From the NCBI RefSeq assembly GCF_000472925.1, contig NZ_AXAS01000003.1:245339-309338 (forward strand): a stretch of 64,000 nt of DNA. Reading direction: 5' to 3'. The notes beneath the pieces are model-generated. The model was given only the letters and a program-made list of their open reading frames with translations. It was not told the origin of the DNA and ran no database searches. Numbering within the stretch: the first letter of the stretch is position 1; every line of letters starts with the position of its first letter. Shown piece by piece: positions 26,785 through 35,893 of this stretch. The position numbers were made by a program, and so were the translations under genes. Source of the stretch: Bradyrhizobium sp. Ec3.3 (GTDB lineage: Bacteria > Pseudomonadota > Alphaproteobacteria > Rhizobiales > Xanthobacteraceae).

Positions 26785-27660
26785 ATGTCAACGCGCCGAC
26801 CTGCTGTATCTCAGAAACTCCTCACCGGCCTGATCGGCGCGCCGATTAAGCATTCCGCCTCCCCCGCCATGCACGAGCGCGCCGCCGAGGCGCTGGGGCT
26901 GCGCGGCCACTACCAGCTCATCGAGGTCGCCGGCGCGGATGCGACCGGGCTCAGCATGATGCTCGAGGGCGTGCGGCGCCTTGGCTTTGCCGGCGTCAAC
27001 GTCACCTATCCCTACAAGGAAGCCGTGGTGCCGCTGCTCGACGAGCTTGCGCCGGGCGCAGCCGCCATGGGCGCGGTCAACACCGTCGTCGTCCGGGATG
27101 GCCGGCTGATCGGCCACAACACCGATACCACGGGATTTGCCCGTGCGGTGGCGCCGCTGCTGGCGCCCGCGGGCAATGCGGTCGCCGTGATCGGCGCCGG
27201 CGGCGTCGGCAAGGCGATCGCCTTTGCGCTGGCGAGCCAGAAGGTCGCCGACATCCGCATCGTCGACAGCGAACCGGCGCGGGCCGAGAAGCTCGCCGCG
27301 CTCCTGACCGAGAACGGCGCAAAGGTCGCCTCGAGCGTCGAGGATGCGCTCGAGGGCGCAACCGGCCTGATCAATGGCACGCCGGTCGGCATGCTTCCGA
27401 ACCGCGACACGCCGGTGCCGACGGCGCTGCTGCGTGCAGACCTTTGGGTCGCCGATGCCGTCTATTCGCCGCTGATCACCCCGCTGCTCGCGGCCGCGCA
27501 GGCCAAGGGCGCGCGGATCATGACCGGGCGCGAGCTCGCGATCTACCAGGCCGCGGACGCGTTCGAACTGTTCACCGGCCTTGCCCCGTCGACCGAGGTC
27601 ATGGGCGAGGCTTTTGACGCCGTGATGGCGGCGCGCAGCGCCACCTATCAGGCAGCTTGA
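26785..27660 (+). CDS. Shikimate/quinate dehydrogenase family protein (AroE paralogue)
   Basis: 291 residues from the ATG at 26785 (MSTRRPAVSQ). The shikimate-binding residues are seen: Ser24 and Ser26 (KHSASP), Lys78 (NVTYPYKE), Asn99 (AVNT) and Asp113 (HNTDTTGF). The nucleotide loop is GAGGVGKA. It is unlikely to be the housekeeping AroE because it heads a cluster with a LysR gene, a solute importer and a 3-dehydroshikimate dehydratase fusion. In that setting it should oxidise shikimate or quinate to 3-dehydroshikimate or 3-dehydroquinate. Sequence alone does not tell the cofactor (NAD or NADP). Confidence 0.85.
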   Translation: MSTRRPAVSQKLLTGLIGAPIKHSASPAMHERAAEALGLRGHYQLIEVAGADATGLSMMLEGVRRLGFAGVNVTYPYKEAVVPLLDELAPGAAAMGAVNTVVVRDGRLIGHNTDTTGFARAVAPLLAPAGNAVAVIGAGGVGKAIAFALASQKVADIRIVDSEPARAEKLAALLTENGAKVASSVEDALEGATGLINGTPVGMLPNRDTPVPTALLRADLWVADAVYSPLITPLLAAAQAKGARIMTGRELAIYQAADAFELFTGLAPSTEVMGEAFDAVMAARSATYQAA

Positions 27661-27718
27661 CGGAAAGCGGCCGGAAACAAGGCCGCTTGCATAACTGAAG
27701 AGAAACGGGAGGAGTGAG

Positions 27719-28846
27719 ATGAAATCGACACTACTGGGCGCCCTGCTTGCGGTTGCCATGGCAACGAGCGCCTTTGCGCAGCCGATCAAGCTGGCCGACG
27801 TCGCCGAGCTGTCCGGCGGCGGCGCCACCGTCGGCACCAACTGGAAGAACGGCATCGATCTCGCGATCGAGGAGATCAACGCCAAGGGCGGCGTGCTCGG
27901 GCGCAAGCTCGAGGTCACCCATGCCGACTCGCAGTCCAACCCGGGCGTGGCACGCGCGCAGGTCCAGAAGGCGCTCGACGCCGAGCCCTATGTGCTGCTC
28001 GGACCCGGCTATTCCGGATCGGTAAAGGTCACCGCGCCACTCGCCGCCGAAGCCGGCATCGCGCAGATCATGGGTGGCGAGGCCGCCGAGCTCACGCAAG
28101 CGGGCAACAAGTTCTTGTTCCGCACCTCCTTCGGCCAGCAATCCTCGATGCCGAAGGTCGCCAAGTACATCCACGACGACATGAAGGCGAAGTCGGTCGC
28201 GGTGGTCTGGGTCAACAACGACTTCGGCCGCGGCGGACGCGACGTCGTCGTGAAGGAGCTCGAGCGCCTCGGCTCCAAGGTGGTCGCCGATCTCTCCACC
28301 GAAGCGGGCCAGGCCGATTTTGCCGCCGACGTCGGCAAGATCAAGGCTGCCAATCCGGACGCGGTGTTCGTCTATCTCAACGAAGAAGAAAGCGCGCGTA
28401 TCCTCAAAGAGCTGAAGCGCCAAGGCGTCACCGCGCCGCTGATGGGCGAAACCACGCTGATCGGCCAGAAGGTGATCGAGCTGGCCGGCGATGCCGCCAA
28501 CGGCGCGCGCGGCCATGTCGGCCTCACCACGGATGCGCCAGTCGACTTGATCAAGGGCTTCCGCGATCGGTTCTCCAAGAAGTACAACTACGTGCCCGAC
28601 CATAACGGCCTGAAGGGCTACCTCGCCGTCTACATGGTGAAGGCCACCACCGAGAAGATGGGCAAGGTCGACTCCAAGGCGTTCGCCGACACGCTGCACG
28701 GCCTGACCATCAAGGCCGCAGACGAGCCGGGCATTCTGATGGACGTCACCTTCAGCGATACCGGCGACATCGATCGCCAGAGCTTCCTGGTCGAGGTCGT
28801 GGAAGGCAAGCAGGTGGTGAAGCAGGTGCTGCCGAAGCTGAAGTGA
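27719..28846 (+). CDS. ABC importer substrate-binding protein (LivK-like)
   Basis: 375 residues with a signal peptide (MKSTLLGALLAVAMATSAFA, cleavage before QP). The mature protein is a type I periplasmic binding protein of the hydrophobic amino acid family (about 25-370: GGGATVGTNWKNGIDLAIEE). It is the first gene of a complete importer: binding protein, two permeases and two ATPases follow on the same strand. The context suggests that it binds quinate, shikimate or a related hydroaromatic acid. Family members otherwise bind branched-chain amino acids or aromatic acids. Confidence 0.88.
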   Translation: MKSTLLGALLAVAMATSAFAQPIKLADVAELSGGGATVGTNWKNGIDLAIEEINAKGGVLGRKLEVTHADSQSNPGVARAQVQKALDAEPYVLLGPGYSGSVKVTAPLAAEAGIAQIMGGEAAELTQAGNKFLFRTSFGQQSSMPKVAKYIHDDMKAKSVAVVWVNNDFGRGGRDVVVKELERLGSKVVADLSTEAGQADFAADVGKIKAANPDAVFVYLNEEESARILKELKRQGVTAPLMGETTLIGQKVIELAGDAANGARGHVGLTTDAPVDLIKGFRDRFSKKYNYVPDHNGLKGYLAVYMVKATTEKMGKVDSKAFADTLHGLTIKAADEPGILMDVTFSDTGDIDRQSFLVEVVEGKQVVKQVLPKLK

Positions 28847-28859
28847 GCGCGTGCGATAC

Positions 28860-29010
28860 TCCCTCTCCCCGCTCTTCGCGGGGAGAGGGTTGGGGTGAGG
28901 GGCTGCTTCCGCGGACACGGTGAGCGATGAGCTCGCGGAGAGGGCCCCTCACCCCACCCTCTCCCCGTAAGAACGGGGAGAGGGAGAAGAACGCAGCGCG
29001 GGGAGAGGGG
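28860..29010. repeat. Long double copy of the family E hairpin
   Basis: Two CTCTCCCC...GGGGAGAGGG hairpins with a GGGGTGAGGGGC ... GCCCCTCACCCC inverted repeat between them. The whole unit folds on itself. It lies between the binding-protein gene and the first permease gene and extends to the permease ribosome site. It could reduce permease expression relative to the binding protein, as expected for such importers. Confidence 0.8.
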
Positions 29011-29013
29011 AAA

Positions 29014-29889
29014 ATGTCCAATCTGTTCGATCTTCTGGTCGCGGGACTTGCAACAGGCGCGATCTACGCGCTGGTGGCAGTTGGCTTCACGCTACTCTGG
29101 CAGACCTCGCAGACGATCAATTTCGCGCAAGGCGAGTTCGTGATGCTGCCGGCGTTCCTGATGCTGGCGGCGATGCATGTGGGGGCGCCGTTCTGGCTCG
29201 CCATCATCCTCGGCATCCTGCTGTCGATGGTCCTGCTTGGCCTCGCCTTCAAGATGCTGCTGGTCGATCCGATGATGCGCCATGGCGTGCTGCCGCTGGC
29301 AATTGCCACCATGGCGCTAGCGATCGGCATCAAGGAAGCCGTGAAGCAGTTCTTCAGCGCCGAGGCCTCGCCCTTCCCCTCGATCGTGCCGACCGGTGAC
29401 ATCTCTGTCTTTCGACATGCGGTCTCGTTGCAAAGCATCGGCGTGCTCGTCGTCGCCATTCTCGCCGTGGTCGGGCTGACCACGCTTCTGAACCGCACCT
29501 CGCTCGGCCACCAGATGCAGGCCGCGGCGCAGAACCCGACAGTGGCGCGCATCATCGGCGTTCCCGTCGAGCGCATGATCCTCCTGACCTTCCTGATCAA
29601 CGCCTTCCTGGTCGCGCTGGCCTCGCTGCTGATCACGCCGATCTATCTGGCGAAATTCTCTTCCGGCGAGGTACTCGGCCAGGCCGCCTTCATCGCCGCG
29701 ATCGTCGGCGGCTTCAACCAGGTGCGCGGCGCGATCGCCGGCGGCCTCCTGATCGGGGTGCTCGATAATCTCGCGGCCTCCTACGTCTCGACCCAATACC
29801 GCGCGGCAGTGCCGATGCTCGTCCTGATCATCGTCATCCTGTTCCGTCCCCAGGGCCTGCTCGGCCGCGCAGAGGAGCGCACGGTATGA
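29014..29889 (+). CDS. Branched-chain-type ABC importer permease (LivH-like)
   Basis: 291 residues from the ATG at 29014 (MSNLFDLLVAGLATG); upstream in-frame codons belong to the repeat. Multi-spanning, with the family's early GAIYALVAVGFTLLWQ and INFAQGEFVMLP segments and the GGFNQVRGA coupling loop near 230. Overlaps the next permease gene by four bases (ATGA type). Second gene of the importer cluster. Confidence 0.88.
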   Translation: MSNLFDLLVAGLATGAIYALVAVGFTLLWQTSQTINFAQGEFVMLPAFLMLAAMHVGAPFWLAIILGILLSMVLLGLAFKMLLVDPMMRHGVLPLAIATMALAIGIKEAVKQFFSAEASPFPSIVPTGDISVFRHAVSLQSIGVLVVAILAVVGLTTLLNRTSLGHQMQAAAQNPTVARIIGVPVERMILLTFLINAFLVALASLLITPIYLAKFSSGEVLGQAAFIAAIVGGFNQVRGAIAGGLLIGVLDNLAASYVSTQYRAAVPMLVLIIVILFRPQGLLGRAEERTV

Positions 29890-30884
29890 GCGGATTTGCC
29901 AAACCCCTGAAGATCGCGCTTGGCATCGCCGTCATCGCCGCGCTGATCGTCGTTCCCATGAACTTCAATCGCTACGGCCTGTTCATCCTGAGCCAGTGGG
30001 CCGTGATGACGATCGCCGCGATGGGCCTCAACCTCACGCTCGGCTATGCCGGCCAGGTCTCGCTGGCCCAGGGCGCCTTCGTCGGCATCGGCGCTTACGC
30101 CGCGGCAATCATGACGACCCATGGCTGGCCGCTGCCCGCCGCGATCGCAGCAGCCATCGTGCTGAGCTTCGCGGTCGGCTGGGTGCTCGGCTATCCGGCG
30201 CTGCGCGTGCAGCACCACTACCTCGCCTTCGTCACGCTCGCCTTCTCCACCCTCGCCTTCCTGGTGTTCCGCAACGAGAGCTGGCTCACCGGCGGCATCT
30301 ACGGCATCTCCAATATTCCGCGGCCGCATATTTTCGGCATCGCGACCAACAAGCCGCTGCCGTTCTACTATGTCTGCCTCGGCTCGCTTGCGATCGTGTC
30401 GCTCGCCGTCTGGTGGCTGATCCGCTCGCCCTGGGGCCGCGCCTTCATCGCGCTGCGCGAGAACCCGCTGCGCGCACAATCGCTCGGCGTCGACACCCGC
30501 CGCTATACGCTGATGGCGTTCGCGATCGGCTCGGCGCTCGGCGGCATCGCCGGCGCGCTCTATGCGCCGCTGACGCAATATATCGATCCGGTGCCGTTCA
30601 ACCTGTCGCTCTCGCTCGACCTGTTGATGATGGTGATCGTCGGCGGCGCCGGCTTCTATTTTGGCCCCTTCCTCGGCGCGATGATCGCGGTGCTGCTGCC
30701 GGAATGGCTGCGCTTCACGGAGGGCTATTACCTGATGCTCTACGCGATCGCGGTGATGCTGCTCCTGATCTGGTCGCCGACCGGCATTCTGGGGATCCTC
30801 GATCGCTACATGGCCGCGCGACGCACCAAGGCTGCGTCTGCGCTCAGGGCCGTCGCGAAATCCCGCCTGGAGACGGCGCAATGA
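29886..30884 (+). CDS. Branched-chain-type ABC importer permease (LivM-like)
   Basis: 332 residues, eight or more hydrophobic segments. LNLTLGYAGQVSLAQGAFVGIGAY (about 50-75) is the LivM hallmark and GGAGFYFGPFLGA is the coupling loop. Overlaps both neighbours by four bases (ATGA). The C-terminal basic tail (ARRTKAASALRAVAKSR) is longer than usual and cytoplasmic. Confidence 0.88.
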   Translation: MSGFAKPLKIALGIAVIAALIVVPMNFNRYGLFILSQWAVMTIAAMGLNLTLGYAGQVSLAQGAFVGIGAYAAAIMTTHGWPLPAAIAAAIVLSFAVGWVLGYPALRVQHHYLAFVTLAFSTLAFLVFRNESWLTGGIYGISNIPRPHIFGIATNKPLPFYYVCLGSLAIVSLAVWWLIRSPWGRAFIALRENPLRAQSLGVDTRRYTLMAFAIGSALGGIAGALYAPLTQYIDPVPFNLSLSLDLLMMVIVGGAGFYFGPFLGAMIAVLLPEWLRFTEGYYLMLYAIAVMLLLIWSPTGILGILDRYMAARRTKAASALRAVAKSRLETAQ

Positions 30885-31624
30885 GTGCGGTGCTCGAAGT
30901 CACCAATATCAAGAAGAACTTTGGCGGCATCTCAGCGGTCGATGGCGTCAGCTTCGATGTCCGCGAAGGCGAGATCCTCGGCCTGATCGGGCCGAACGGC
31001 TGCGGCAAGTCAACGCTGTTCAACTGCATCCTCGGCCAGCTCACGCCAAGCAGCGGCGAGGTCAAGCTCGACGGCAGGACCGTCACGGGCCTGCGCCCCT
31101 CCGAGCTCAACAAGCTCGGGGTCAGCCGCACCTTCCAGCTCCTGCAGGTGTTTCCAAAACTCTCGGTGCGCGAGAACCTGATCCTTGCCGGACAGGAGCA
31201 CCAGGGCAACATGGCCTCGCGCCTCGTCGGCCGCTCCGACGCCGGGCTGACGGACGCCGCCAACCAGATGATCGGTTTCTTCAAGCTCGATCATCTCGCC
31301 GCCGAGCCGGCCGGCGGCCTCTCCTACGGCCAACAGAAGCTGCTCGATGCCGCGATGGCTTTCATGGGCGGACCGCGGCTCGTGCTGCTCGATGAGCCTG
31401 CCGGCGGCGTCAACCCGACGATGCTGTCGGACCTCAAGGAGCGCCTGATCGCGATCAACCGCGAGAAGAACGCGACTTTCGTGGTGATCGAGCACAACAT
31501 GGAATTCGTGATGTCGCTGTGCTCGCGCGTGATGGTGATGGCGGAAGGCAAGGTGCTGGCGATGGGGCGGCCGGACGAGGTGCGCAAGAACCCCGCCGTG
31601 ATCGAAGCCTATCTCGGACATTGA
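30881..31624 (+). CDS. Branched-chain-type ABC importer ATPase (LivG-like)
   Basis: 247 residues from the ATG at 30881, which overlaps the stop of the permease gene (ATGA). Walker A GPNGCGKST, signature LSYGQQKLLD, Walker B LVLLDEPAGGV. LivG type. The open frame continues upstream in the same phase but through the permease gene's other frame, so the ATGA start is preferred. Coupled with its neighbours. Confidence 0.88.
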   Translation: MSAVLEVTNIKKNFGGISAVDGVSFDVREGEILGLIGPNGCGKSTLFNCILGQLTPSSGEVKLDGRTVTGLRPSELNKLGVSRTFQLLQVFPKLSVRENLILAGQEHQGNMASRLVGRSDAGLTDAANQMIGFFKLDHLAAEPAGGLSYGQQKLLDAAMAFMGGPRLVLLDEPAGGVNPTMLSDLKERLIAINREKNATFVVIEHNMEFVMSLCSRVMVMAEGKVLAMGRPDEVRKNPAVIEAYLGH

Positions 31625-31634
31625 GGAGCGAGCG

Positions 31635-32372
31635 ATGAGCGACACGATCCTCTCGGTTCACAATCTCGTCGGCGGCTACGGCAAGATGACCATCCTGAAC
31701 GGCACCACGTTCGCCGTGCCGCAAGCCACCATCACCACCATCATCGGCCCTAATGGCGCCGGCAAGTCGACCGTGTTCAAGGCGATCTTCGGCCTGTTGA
31801 AGCTGCGCGAGGGCAAGATCAGCTTCGCCGACCGTGACGTCACGAATTTGAGCCAGCGCGCCCTGCTCAATGCCGGCATCTGCTACGTCCCGCAGGGCCG
31901 CAACATTTTTCCGGAGCTATCGGTGCGTCACAACATCGAGCTCGGCGGCGTCGCGGCCGAGAAGGGCATCGACTTGCCCGGGCGCATCGAGGCTGCGCTC
32001 GACCTGTTCCCGGCACTGCGGCGGAAATCTGCACAGCAGGCCTCGACACTGTCGGGCGGCGAGCAGAAACAGCTCGAGATCGCACGCTCGCTCCTGCTCG
32101 AGCCAAAACTCGTGCTGATCGACGAACCCTCGATCGGCCTGTCGCCGCTGATGGTGCAGCAGACTTTCGATATCCTCAAATCCTTGCGCGACCGCGGCGT
32201 GACGATCCTGATGATCGAGCAGAACGCGCGCTCTGCGCTGGAAATATCCGATTTCGGCATTGTTCTCGAGCTTGGCCAGACCCGCATGTTCGACAAGGCC
32301 GAACGCATCCTGAATGACCCGCGCATCGGCCAGCTCTTCCTTGGCGGCGCCATGGAGGAGAGTGCCGCATGA
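31635..32372 (+). CDS. Branched-chain-type ABC importer ATPase (LivF-like)
   Basis: 245 residues. Walker A GPNGAGKST, signature LSGGEQKQLE, Walker B LVLIDEPSIGL. LivF type. Starts 10 bases after the LivG-like gene with GAGGAGCG in front. It overlaps the next gene by four bases, joining the importer with the catabolic enzymes into one transcript. Confidence 0.88.
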   Translation: MSDTILSVHNLVGGYGKMTILNGTTFAVPQATITTIIGPNGAGKSTVFKAIFGLLKLREGKISFADRDVTNLSQRALLNAGICYVPQGRNIFPELSVRHNIELGGVAAEKGIDLPGRIEAALDLFPALRRKSAQQASTLSGGEQKQLEIARSLLLEPKLVLIDEPSIGLSPLMVQQTFDILKSLRDRGVTILMIEQNARSALEISDFGIVLELGQTRMFDKAERILNDPRIGQLFLGGAMEESAA

Positions 32373-33427
32373 GCGAGAAAATGCGCATCGCCGTTGCCGG
32401 CGCCGGCCTGATCGGCCGCCGCCATATCGAGCTGATCGACGCCTCGCCGGATTGCGCGCTTGCCGGCATCGCCGATCCCTCGCCCGCGGCGAAAGACTAT
32501 GCGCAGGCGCGCGGCACGCCCTGCTACGCAGATCACCGCGCGCTGCTGGAGCAGGAAAAGCCGGACGGGCTGATCATCGCCTCGCCGAATGCGCTGCATC
32601 TCCAGATGGCGCTCGATTGCGTCGCCGCAAAGACGCCGGCGCTGATCGAGAAACCGGTGACCGACACGGTCGCCACCGCACAACGTCTCTGCGCGGCGGT
32701 CAGGCAGAGCGGCGTGCCGATGCTGGTCGGCCACCACCGCCGGCACAATCCGATCATCAAGGCCGCGCGCGAGACGGTGGCGAACGGCAAGCTCGGCCAG
32801 CTCACCGCAGTGGTCGGGCTGTGGCTCCTGAAAAAGCCCGACGATTACTTCGAGGTCGTCTGGCGGCGCGAACAGGGCGGCGGACCGCTGCTGATCAATC
32901 TCATTCACGACATCGACAATCTGCGCTTCGTCTGCGGCGAGATCGTCGAGGTGCAGGCGCTGACCTCGAACAAGGTTCGCGGCTTCGCGGTCGAGGACAC
33001 CGCCGCGCTGCTGCTGCGCTTCGCCAATGGCGCGCTCGGTACCGTGACTGTGTCCGATGCGACGCCCGCACCGTGGAGCTGGGAGCTGACCGCGGGCGAG
33101 AACGCAGTCTACCCGAAGCAGGACCAGCCCTGCTACGTCTTTGCCGGCACGAACGGCTCGCTGTCGGTGCCGAACATGGAGCTGTGGTCCTACCCACAAA
33201 ATCCCGGCTGGCACGCGCCGCTGGTTCGCGAGCCCGTCGCACTTTCCGGTTACGATCCGCTCGCCGAGCAGCTCCGGCATTTCCAGGCGGTGATCGCCGG
33301 CCGCGAGCAACCGTTGATTTCGGTCGAAGACGCGATGGGAACACTCGCCGTGGTCGAAGCCGTCAGTGAAGCGGCGCGCACGGGACAAAAGATATCGCCG
33401 GGCCGGATCATGGAGCAGGCAGCATGA
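32369..33427 (+). CDS. Gfo/Idh/MocA family oxidoreductase
   Basis: 352 residues. The N-terminal Rossmann fold (VAGAGLIGRRHIELI) and the EKPVTDT segment (about 95) with the conserved lysine are those of the Gfo/Idh/MocA NAD(P)-dependent family; the later HDIDNLRFVCGE contains the usual HxxD-like element. Family members oxidise sugars, inositols and related polyols. Here it sits between the importer and the dehydroshikimate dehydratase fusion with four-base overlaps on both sides, so quinate or a related cyclitol acid is a plausible substrate. That is inferred from position only. Confidence 0.85.
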   Translation: MSEKMRIAVAGAGLIGRRHIELIDASPDCALAGIADPSPAAKDYAQARGTPCYADHRALLEQEKPDGLIIASPNALHLQMALDCVAAKTPALIEKPVTDTVATAQRLCAAVRQSGVPMLVGHHRRHNPIIKAARETVANGKLGQLTAVVGLWLLKKPDDYFEVVWRREQGGGPLLINLIHDIDNLRFVCGEIVEVQALTSNKVRGFAVEDTAALLLRFANGALGTVTVSDATPAPWSWELTAGENAVYPKQDQPCYVFAGTNGSLSVPNMELWSYPQNPGWHAPLVREPVALSGYDPLAEQLRHFQAVIAGREQPLISVEDAMGTLAVVEAVSEAARTGQKISPGRIMEQAA

Positions 33428-35295
33428 ACAAGCGCTCGATCGCAACGGTCTCCCTCTCCGGCGCGCTGGACGAAAAGCTCCGCGCAATCGCATCGGCCGG
33501 CTTCGATGCCGTCGAGATTTTCGAGAACGACCTGTTGTCGTTCGGCGCGAGCCCGCGCGAGGTGGCGCGCCTCTGCAAGGACCTCAATCTCGAGATCTGC
33601 GCCTTCCAGCCGTTCCGCGACTTCGAGGGCATGCCGGAGCCGCAGCGCTCGCGCAACTTTGCCCGCGCCGAGCGCAAGTTCGATTTGATGCAGGAGCTCG
33701 GCACCGATCTCCTCCTGATCTGCAGCAACGTCTCGCCGGCCTCGCTCGGCGGCATTGACCGCGCCGCGGACGATTTCCGCGAGCTAGGCGATCGCGCTGC
33801 CAAGCGCTCTTTGCGCGTCGGCTACGAGGCGCTGGCCTGGGGACGTCACGTCAACGACTACCGGGATGCCTGGGAGATCGTGCGCCGTGCCGACCATCCC
33901 GCGATCGGCGTCATCCTCGACAGCTTTCACGCGCTGGCGCCGGGCTTCCCGACACGCGCGATGGCCTCGATCCCCGGCGACAAGGTCTTTCTGGTACAGC
34001 TTGCCGACGCGCCGAAGCTCGAGCTCGATATCCTCTCCTGGAGCCGGCACTTCCGTTCCTTCCCCGGCCAGGGCGACCTGCCTGTCGGCGAATTCATGGA
34101 GGCGATCGCGGCGACCGGCTATGCCGGGCCGCTGTCGCTGGAAATCTTCAATGACCAGTTCCGCGCCGGCTCCGCGGCGCAGACGGCGACCGACGGCCTG
34201 CGCTCGCTGATCCTGTTGCAGGACCAGCTCGCGGCAAAATGGCCGAAGCTCGCCGACAAGCAACTCGCACCGAAGGCGAAGACCCGCGGCACCGGCTTCG
34301 TCGAGTTCGCGGTCAACGAGACCAAGGCGGAGGAGCTTGCCGGCCTGTTCTCGCAGCTCGGCTTCCGCAAGACCGGCAAGCACCGCAGCAAGGCGGTGGA
34401 GCGCTGGACGCAAGGCAAGGTCGAGCTCGTGATCAACTGCGAGACCGACGGCTTTGCGCATTCGCACTACGTCACGCACGGCCCCGGCGTCTGCGCCATC
34501 GCGCTCGACGTCGACGATTCCGGCCGCGCCATGGCGCGCGCGGAAGCCCTGAAAGCGCGCACCTTCTATTCTCCGGTCGGTCCGGGCGAGCTGGAGATCC
34601 CTGCGATCCACGGCGTTGGCGGCAGCCTGCTCTATTTCCTCGACCAGGCCGGCAAGAACTGGGACACCGATTTCGAAGAGATCGCAAGCAACGCCGGCGC
34701 CGATCAGCTTCTCGCGGTCGACCACATCGCGCAGTCGATGCCCTATGACGAGATGCTGTCCTGGCTCTTGTTCTACACCGGCATCCTCGATCTGACCCGC
34801 CTTCCGCAGATGGAGATCGCGGACCCGCGCGGCCTCGTGCAGAGCCAGGCGATCATCAATGGCGACCAGAGCCTGCGCTTCGTGCTCAACGGCTCCTCCG
34901 CCAACCGCACGCTGCCGGCGCGCTTCATCTCTGAGTTTTTTGGCTCAGGCGTGCAGCATATCGCCTTCTCCTGCCAGGACATCTTTGCGACGGTAGCCGC
35001 CATGCGCGAGCGCGGTGCGGAGTTTCTGGAAATCCCTGACAATTACTACGACGACATCGAAGCCAAGTACGATCTCGCGCCCGAGGTGATGGCGCAGCTT
35101 CGCGAGAACCAGATCCTCTACGACCGCGAGGGCGACGGCGAGTTCTTCCAGGTCTACACCCACATTTTCGACGAGCGCTTCTTCTTCGAGATCGTCGAGC
35201 GTCGCAACTACCAGGGCTTTGGCGCAGCGAACGCCGCCATCCGCCTCGCAGCGCAAGCGCGCGAGGTTCGCCCCGCGAGCATGCCGAGGATCTGA
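33424..35295 (+). CDS. 3-dehydroshikimate dehydratase / HPPD-like fusion protein
   Basis: 623 residues. Residues 1-275 are a xylose-isomerase-like TIM barrel of the dehydroshikimate dehydratase kind, with candidate metal or substrate residues Glu135 (GYEALAWG), Asp166 and His169 (ILDSFHAL), Gln192 and Glu240 (LEIFND). Residues ~285-600 resemble 4-hydroxyphenylpyruvate dioxygenase, with the iron-ligand triad His434, His512 and Glu589. This is the QuiC1-type fusion known from pseudomonads, which forms protocatechuate from 3-dehydroshikimate. The role of the dioxygenase-like half is not settled in the family. It is the last gene of the LysR-headed cluster. Confidence 0.88.
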   Translation: MNKRSIATVSLSGALDEKLRAIASAGFDAVEIFENDLLSFGASPREVARLCKDLNLEICAFQPFRDFEGMPEPQRSRNFARAERKFDLMQELGTDLLLICSNVSPASLGGIDRAADDFRELGDRAAKRSLRVGYEALAWGRHVNDYRDAWEIVRRADHPAIGVILDSFHALAPGFPTRAMASIPGDKVFLVQLADAPKLELDILSWSRHFRSFPGQGDLPVGEFMEAIAATGYAGPLSLEIFNDQFRAGSAAQTATDGLRSLILLQDQLAAKWPKLADKQLAPKAKTRGTGFVEFAVNETKAEELAGLFSQLGFRKTGKHRSKAVERWTQGKVELVINCETDGFAHSHYVTHGPGVCAIALDVDDSGRAMARAEALKARTFYSPVGPGELEIPAIHGVGGSLLYFLDQAGKNWDTDFEEIASNAGADQLLAVDHIAQSMPYDEMLSWLLFYTGILDLTRLPQMEIADPRGLVQSQAIINGDQSLRFVLNGSSANRTLPARFISEFFGSGVQHIAFSCQDIFATVAAMRERGAEFLEIPDNYYDDIEAKYDLAPEVMAQLRENQILYDREGDGEFFQVYTHIFDERFFFEIVERRNYQGFGAANAAIRLAAQAREVRPASMPRI

Positions 35296-35349
35296 GTGGA
35301 TGCAGCACGTTTGTTGCTGCATTTGATGGCGACAGCAGCCAAACTCTGA

Positions 35350-35628
35350 CTACTTACCGGGCTTTCGACGATCTTCGGCAGGCGTCAGCGCGGCATCCCA
35401 CTCTCGATCGGACAGGTTTCCGACGAGGTTCGACAGCTCGACCGCAAGCGCACGAAGCCGCGCATTCTCCTCAAGGAGCCGCAGAACCTCATCTGGCGGC
35501 GATTCATCGTCGTCGAACTCCTCCAGAAGCTGTGGTGACAGGAATCTCAACGCATCATTGGACGCGGCATCGTCCGCAGTCGAAATAGCTTCCTGTTTCT
35601 CGCTGAGCGGCAAATATTCGTTACTCAT
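35350..35628 (-). CDS. Small hypothetical protein
   Basis: 92 residues, acidic N-terminal half (FDDDESPPDE) and a helix with a coiled-coil-like leucine pattern (VLRLLEENARLRALAVELSNLV). No family recognised. It stands alone, convergent with the dehydratase fusion. Composition is that of a real protein rather than a shadow frame. The ATG at 35628 is preceded by GGGGATTTGCC, a weak ribosome site. Confidence 0.6.
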   Translation of the reverse strand: MSNEYLPLSEKQEAISTADDAASNDALRFLSPQLLEEFDDDESPPDEVLRLLEENARLRALAVELSNLVGNLSDREWDAALTPAEDRRKPGK

Positions 35629-35893
35629 GGCAAATCCCCGAACAGGCCCCCGAGCCTTCGAAGGAATTCACTGAGTCGCTGGCGGATTTGAGTCTGAAAT
35701 CGGACCAGCGCAAGGTCACGCGACGCGCCGATTAAATCAATCTTCGCGCGATATAGCGCATGATACGCAACCTCTGATCTGAAAAACGCTTAATGAGCGC
35801 TTAATGCTTTTGCGCAACTAATGGGTCACCAGCGCAAAAGTACGTCTTAGTCATAAGTGTGAACCGAGCTCCGCCCCCGGGGAGTCGAATCGG

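Noticed and set aside
28860..29010. CRISPR-like repeat array
   Set aside because: Only two hairpin units with an inverted, not direct, arrangement and no spacers; it belongs to the dispersed family E.
29781..30881. 366-codon open frame on the minus strand opposite the LivM-like gene
   Set aside because: Arg/Gln/His-rich antisense shadow; the plus strand encodes a clear permease with four-base overlaps to both neighbours.
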